The notes below the pieces were generated by a model. It searched no databases and was not told the DNA's origin. It saw only the letters and a list, made by a program, of their open reading frames with translations. From NCBI RefSeq assembly GCF_052048135.1, contig NZ_JBNAIM010000002.1, forward strand, positions 682,001-746,000: a stretch of 64,000 nucleotides of DNA, written 5' to 3'. How positions within the stretch are numbered: the first letter of the stretch is position 1; each line of letters begins with the position of its first letter. This DNA is from Pelagibacter sp052048135 (GTDB lineage Bacteria > Pseudomonadota > Alphaproteobacteria > Pelagibacterales > Pelagibacteraceae). The translations under genes and the position numbers were made by a program. Positions 60,130 through 64,000 of this stretch are shown here, one piece after another.

Positions 60130-60421
60130 TATTACTTTTATTTAAAAATTCTTTAAATTCTTTAGAAGGTTTGAAGAGAACTACATCTCTTGATGATATG
60201 GTTTTTTCTTCTTTTGTTTTTGGATTTCTACCAATCCTAGATTTTTTTGATCGAATTGAGAATGTTCCAAATTTTGATATTTTAACATTCTTGTTTTTAA
60301 TTAAATTTTTAATAATAATTGAAAAAAATTCATCAATAAGGTTTTCTGAAATTTGTTTTGAAAAACCTATTTGCATATAAACAATATTAACTAAGTCTTT
60401 TTTAGTTAAATTTATTCTCAT
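60122..60421 (-). CDS. ihfA: Integration host factor alpha subunit / HU family
   Basis: A 99-aa DNA-bending protein. N-terminal LTKKDLVNIVYMQIG, the beta arm NVKISKFGTFSIRSKKSRIGRNPKTKEE, quoted here as ISKFGTFSIR and IGRNPKT, with the DNA-intercalating Pro in RNPKT. The gene order plsX-ihfA-merR identifies it as IhfA. It overlaps the merR gene. Confidence 0.9.
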   Translation of the reverse strand: MRINLTKKDLVNIVYMQIGFSKQISENLIDEFFSIIIKNLIKNKNVKISKFGTFSIRSKKSRIGRNPKTKEEKTISSRDVVLFKPSKEFKEFLNKSNND

Positions 60422-60425
60422 TTAA

Positions 60426-61427
60426 TCAAATATTGTCTCTAATTTTATCTATTAAATTACCTTTTATTATTCTATTACAAACATTAAGAGAATTAGAAAA
60501 TCCAATAAAATCTGTCCCTCCATGACTCTTAACAACTGGTGAGTCTAATCCAATAAATATCGCACCATTATAAAGTCTTGGGTCTAATCTTTTTTTGAAT
60601 TTATTTAAATTTGATATATTTAATATTGCTGAAATTTTTCCTAAAATTGAACCTTTGAATACTTTTTTAAGTTCTTCGGTAATAAAATTTGCAGTTCCTT
60701 CAGCTGTTTTTAAAGCAACATTGCCAGTGAAACCATCGGAAACAATCACATTAACATTTCCATTCATTAGCTCATTTCCTTCGATGTACCCGTCAAATTT
60801 AAAATTATTAGAATTTTTTTCATTTAAAATCTTGAATGTTTCTTTTATTGTTTCATTTCCCTTTAATTCTTCGGAACCAATATTTAATAAAGCTGTATTT
60901 GGTATTTCATTTGGATATAAAGATTTATAAAGAGCAGCTCCCATTATTGAAAAATCAACTAAATTTTTTGAGTTACATTCGATATTAGCACCAAGATCTA
61001 AAACAACACTCATTCCTTTTTTATTTGGCCATAAAGCTGACAATGCAGGTTTATCGATATTCTCAATCATTTTTAAATTCAATTTAGCAATTACAAGTAA
61101 TGCACCTGTGTTACCCGCAGATATAACTATATCTGCTTCTTTTTTTTTTACACTTTCAATTGCAAGCCACATACTGGTGTCTTTTCCTCTTTTAGCAGCT
61201 TCAAGTGGACTATCTGTACTTTTGACAATACTATTAGTATGAATTATCTCATAATAACTTTTATCAACTTTGTTATTTATATATTTTTCAATTTCATTTT
61301 TATTACCGAAAATTTTAAAATAGTTTTCTTTATTTGATTTATTGTTGTGAATGATGCCATCAATAATTTTTTTAGGTGAACCATCACCTCCCATTGCATC
61401 AACTGCAATTTTAATTAAATTTGACAT
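60426..61427 (-). CDS. plsX: Phosphate acyltransferase PlsX
   Basis: A 333-aa enzyme making acyl-phosphate from acyl-ACP for membrane lipid synthesis. N-terminal AVDAMGGDGSPKKIIDGI and the DGFTGNVALKTAEG motif are diagnostic. In most relatives fabH follows directly; here ihfA follows after 4 bp. It lies 14 bp downstream of rpmF, so rpmF-plsX are co-transcribed as usual. Confidence 0.95.
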   Translation of the reverse strand: MSNLIKIAVDAMGGDGSPKKIIDGIIHNNKSNKENYFKIFGNKNEIEKYINNKVDKSYYEIIHTNSIVKSTDSPLEAAKRGKDTSMWLAIESVKKKEADIVISAGNTGALLVIAKLNLKMIENIDKPALSALWPNKKGMSVVLDLGANIECNSKNLVDFSIMGAALYKSLYPNEIPNTALLNIGSEELKGNETIKETFKILNEKNSNNFKFDGYIEGNELMNGNVNVIVSDGFTGNVALKTAEGTANFITEELKKVFKGSILGKISAILNISNLNKFKKRLDPRLYNGAIFIGLDSPVVKSHGGTDFIGFSNSLNVCNRIIKGNLIDKIRDNI

Positions 61428-61441
61428 TGTTCTAAATATTT

Positions 61442-61624
61442 TTAATCTTTTGGATCTAAAACTTGACGACCTTTATACATTCCAGTTTTCAAATCTAAAT
61501 GATGAGATAATCTATATTCACCAGATTTCTTGTCTTCAACGATATTCTTCGATGAGAATTTCATATTCTGAGATCTTCTCATACCAGTTCTTGAAGGTGT
61601 TTGTTTTCGTTTAGGTACAGCCAT
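61442..61624 (-). CDS. rpmF: 50S ribosomal protein L32
   Basis: A 60-aa L32 (MAVPKRKQTPSRTGMRRS, then LSHHLDLKTGMYKGRQVL). There are no zinc cysteines, the form common in alphaproteobacteria. It is placed between the cytochrome bc1 assembly gene and plsX, the classical rpmF-plsX linkage. Confidence 0.95.
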   Translation of the reverse strand: MAVPKRKQTPSRTGMRRSQNMKFSSKNIVEDKKSGEYRLSHHLDLKTGMYKGRQVLDPKD

Positions 61625-61626
61625 AA

Positions 61627-62094
61627 TTATGGTTTAATTACACCTTTTAAAAAAAAGGTCAAAGTTTTTTTCTTTAAATCTAGGTTAAAATCATCAAAAT
61701 ATTCAACTAAAAAGTCTATTTTTGAAAAATCTTCTAAAAAAAAAGAGAGTTTATTAGATTTTTCATTTTTATCCAGATCATCCCAGAAATGAATATCCGA
61801 AACTATAGCATGAAATAAATTTAGATATATTTTCATTTTTTTGTTTATTGACTGATCCCCATAACCAATTTCACGTATACTGAGTTCCAATTGCCTAAAA
61901 TTAAAATCATAGATTTTTTGTAAAATGTCTTTATTTTCCTTGTTTTTAAAGTTTTTTAAAAAAAAAGCAAAATGAATGAGAAAAAGTGTTAAACGATCAG
62001 AAAAATTATCTTCTCGATTTAACGATTTATATAAATTTTTATTTCTAGAGAAATTGATTAAATTGTTATAAATATTAATATAGTTTTCACTCAT
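61627..62094 (-). CDS. Ubiquinol-cytochrome c chaperone (CBP3-like)
   Basis: An assembly factor for the cytochrome bc1 complex, about 155 aa when started at the ATG 62092-62094; a longer TTG-initiated form at 62163 looks unnatural. The central RLTLFLIHFAFFLKNF and LELSIREIGYGDQSINKKMKIY match the family, including REIGYGD. Its ATG overlaps the start codon of the divergent bamE gene by two bases (CATG). It is followed by rpmF after 2 bp. Confidence 0.82.
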   Translation of the reverse strand: MSENYINIYNNLINFSRNKNLYKSLNREDNFSDRLTLFLIHFAFFLKNFKNKENKDILQKIYDFNFRQLELSIREIGYGDQSINKKMKIYLNLFHAIVSDIHFWDDLDKNEKSNKLSFFLEDFSKIDFLVEYFDDFNLDLKKKTLTFFLKGVIKP

Positions 62095-62578
62095 GATTAA
62101 ATTATTATATATAATATTCTTTGCAATAATAGTAACAAATTGTTCTTTTAAAAAAGTTGTCAAACATCATGGGGTACCTTTTTTAGAAAAAAAACAAAAA
62201 TCATTAATTGTAAACGAGAGCACCACTAATGACATCAGAATGATATTAGGCGCACCTTCAACTCAAAGTAAATTTGATAATGATATCTGGATTTATATAG
62301 AGAGAAAACAAACTCAATCAAAGATAAAAAATTTAGGTAAAATGAAAATTTTTAAAAATGATGTTCTTGTTTTAGAAATTGATAATTATGGAGTACTTCA
62401 AAAAAAAGAATTTTATAATATGGAAGATATGAAAAAGATTAAAATAGTAAAAGATACAACGCAAGCTTCATTTGCTAGAAATTCTTTTATATATGATTTC
62501 ATGTCTAGTATGAGACAAAAAATTAATGACCCTCTTGGTGTGAGGGCCAAAAAAAGAAAAGAAATTAACCAGCGATAA
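62093..62578 (+). CDS. bamE: Outer membrane assembly lipoprotein BamE
   Basis: A 161-aa SmpA/OmlA-family lipoprotein. Signal peptide and lipobox VTNC (Cys at about 17), then VNESTTNDIRMILGAPSTQS and IWIYIERKQ, the small BamE fold. It stabilises the Bam beta-barrel insertion complex. Its start codon overlaps that of the divergent chaperone gene; it converges with hppA, overlapping by 14 nt. Confidence 0.88.
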   Translation: MIKLLYIIFFAIIVTNCSFKKVVKHHGVPFLEKKQKSLIVNESTTNDIRMILGAPSTQSKFDNDIWIYIERKQTQSKIKNLGKMKIFKNDVLVLEIDNYGVLQKKEFYNMEDMKKIKIVKDTTQASFARNSFIYDFMSSMRQKINDPLGVRAKKRKEINQR

Positions 62579-64000
62579 CGGCTAATAATAGTAATGCAAC
62601 AATATTAGTAATTTTTATCATTGGGTTTACTGCTGGACCCGCTGTATCTTTATAAGGATCTCCAACCGTATCACCTGTAACAGCTGCTTTATGAGCCTCT
62701 GATCCTTTCCCACCATGATTTCCATCTTCTATATATTTTTTTGCATTATCCCAAGCACCACCACCTGCTGTCATTGATACCGCTACAAATAATCCAGTTA
62801 TGATTACACCTAACAACATAGCACCAACAGACGCTAATGCAGCAACTTGACCACCAATCGCAAAAATTACAAAATATAAAACTATTGGTGACAAAACAGG
62901 TAATAAAGATGGAATAATCATCTCTTTAATTGCAGCAACTGTTAACAAGTCTACCAATTTAGCATAATCAGGTTTTTGTTTTTTTTTCATTATACCTGGA
63001 TACTTTTTGAATTGTCTTCTAACCTCTATAACAACAGCACCACCTGCTCTACCAACGGCTTGCATTCCCATAGAACCAAATAAATATGGAAGCATTCCTC
63101 CAATTAACAAACCAACAACTACATATGGATTTGATAAATCGAAAGTAACCACAATACCCTCTAATTTTGATCCAGCTACTTTTGAAAAATGTTTTATATC
63201 TTCTGTATAGGCAGCAAAAAGAACCAAAGCACCTAAACCCGCTGATCCAATAGCATAGCCTTTTGTAACAGCTTTTGTTGTATTTCCAACTGCATCTAGT
63301 GCGTCAGTAGTTTTTCTAACACTGTTTGGTAACTTAGACATTTCAGCAATACCACCGGCATTATCTGTCACAGGTCCATAAGCATCAAGAGCAACCACCA
63401 TTCCTGCTAAAGCTAACATTGTTGTTACAGCAATAGCTATACCATACAAACCAGCGATGTGATTAGTTAGCAAAATACCTGCAACAATTATTAAAGCTGG
63501 TATAGCTGTAGCTTCTAAAGAAATTGCTAAACCTTGAATAACATTTGTGCCATGTCCAGTTGTAGAAGAGCTCGCAACACTTCTAACTGGTCTATAGTTA
63601 GTTCCAGTATAGTATTCAGTAACCCAAATTAATAAACCTGTAATTACTAAACCTATAACACCACAATAATATAAACTCATACCAGAAAATGATCTATTAT
63701 TTAGATTGTATGAATTGTCTAATCCTAAAACAAAATCAGTTACTGGATATAATATTGCTAATGAAGTTAAAGCAGAAACAACAAATCCTTTATATAAAGC
63801 TCCCATTACATTTTTACTTTTACCAAGCTTAACAAAGAAAGTTCCTATTATTGATGTCAAAATACATGCTCCTCCGATTGTTAAAGGATAAATCATCATT
63901 GACATATCTCCTGGGAAAAAAATTGATGATAAGACCATAGTAGCAACAATAGTTACAGCATAAGTTTCAAATAAATCAGCTGCCATACCTGCACAATCAC
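62565..64000 (-). CDS. hppA: K+-independent H+-translocating pyrophosphatase, C-terminal part (5' end outside window)
   Basis: The frame is open to base 64000. The visible Met at 63984-63986 is internal, within the GMAADLFETY part of the family motif GDCAGMAADLFE. Some dozen membrane helices, the substrate-site DAYGPVTDNAGGIAEMS and the GGGAWDNAKKYIEDG motif are seen. The key position reads GNTTKA, with Lys where K+-dependent enzymes have Ala, so this is the K+-insensitive proton pump. It uses PPi to energise the membrane. Confidence 0.95.
   Translation of the reverse strand, partial: DCAGMAADLFETYAVTIVATMVLSSIFFPGDMSMMIYPLTIGGACILTSIIGTFFVKLGKSKNVMGALYKGFVVSALTSLAILYPVTDFVLGLDNSYNLNNRSFSGMSLYYCGVIGLVITGLLIWVTEYYTGTNYRPVRSVASSSTTGHGTNVIQGLAISLEATAIPALIIVAGILLTNHIAGLYGIAIAVTTMLALAGMVVALDAYGPVTDNAGGIAEMSKLPNSVRKTTDALDAVGNTTKAVTKGYAIGSAGLGALVLFAAYTEDIKHFSKVAGSKLEGIVVTFDLSNPYVVVGLLIGGMLPYLFGSMGMQAVGRAGGAVVIEVRRQFKKYPGIMKKKQKPDYAKLVDLLTVAAIKEMIIPSLLPVLSPIVLYFVIFAIGGQVAALASVGAMLLGVIITGLFVAVSMTAGGGAWDNAKKYIEDGNHGGKGSEAHKAAVTGDTVGDPYKDTAGPAVNPMIKITNIVALLLLAVIAG

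Overview
The window reads as a piece of a streamlined, AT-rich marine alphaproteobacterial chromosome, most probably SAR11 (Pelagibacterales). The evidence is very small intergenic gaps, many start/stop overlaps, strong AT bias in coding and non-coding DNA, typical alphaproteobacterial gene neighbourhoods (argS-nagZ-scpA-scpB-tatABC-serS; holB-metG-tatD; bamE | cyt bc1 chaperone-rpmF-plsX-ihfA-merR), and a tandem SAM-II/SAM-V riboswitch pair in front of metY, an RNA arrangement associated with Pelagibacter. No plasmid backbone, prophage, CRISPR array or rRNA is visible.

Layout. 1-6.6 kb: a complete phosphate-starvation locus, phoR (5' end outside the window)-pstS-pstC-pstA-pstB-phoU-phoB, with two 11-bp-phased Pho boxes and a hairpin terminator between pstS and pstC. 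6.6-9.8 kb: a small membrane protein, a Zur-like Fur-family repressor under a near-perfect Zur box and co-transcribed with a His-rich membrane protein, an Ldh2-family dehydrogenase, xth and an IscA/ErpA-type protein. 9.9-20.7 kb: a long rightward run of dgt, argS, nagZ, scpAB, tatABC, serS, yajC, secD and secF (protein export, chromosome segregation, translation, wall recycling). 20.7-29.6 kb: puuD-like membrane protein and uvrA (leftward), ssb, gyrA, coaD, a cyclophilin, tgt and tRNA-Lys (rightward). 29.6-44.2 kb: M48 lipoprotein, DUF502, recG, sdhE, tRNA-Ser, rarD, a cell-wall set (MltB, RlpA-like, DacA), tmk-holB-metG-tatD-MBL, then gpx, nhaA and a zinc-ribbon protein. 44.3-51.4 kb: the most accessory-looking part, with tRNA-Pro, an NDUFS4-like protein, SbmA-like transporter, glpX, tRNA-Glu, GIY-YIG protein, a two-domain glycosyltransferase, a tyrosine recombinase with an adjacent 9-7-9 inverted repeat, an RDD protein, an O6-alkylguanine transferase, and a 436-bp gene-free stretch with IS-end-like sequence. 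51.4-64 kb: two transporters, hom, an interrupted lipoprotein gene, argC, rpsI-rplM, the riboswitch-controlled metY, ctaA, aroQ, rpmG, merR, ihfA, plsX, rpmF, a bc1 assembly chaperone, bamE, and the 3' part of hppA (its 5' end lies beyond the window).

The genes fit a free-living oligotroph: high-affinity phosphate uptake, Na+/H+ exchange, a membrane pyrophosphatase, methionine synthesis sensed by SAM at two RNA levels, and signs of zinc economy (Zur control plus loss of zinc ligands in Tgt and HolB). The observations most worth checking are the tandem riboswitch, the in-frame TGA just after the lipobox of a gene coupled to hom, the recombinase with its 25-bp core-like site, the divergent genes whose start codons overlap in CATG, and the His-rich membrane protein in the Zur operon. 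All family assignments rest on reading motifs; no database search was run.
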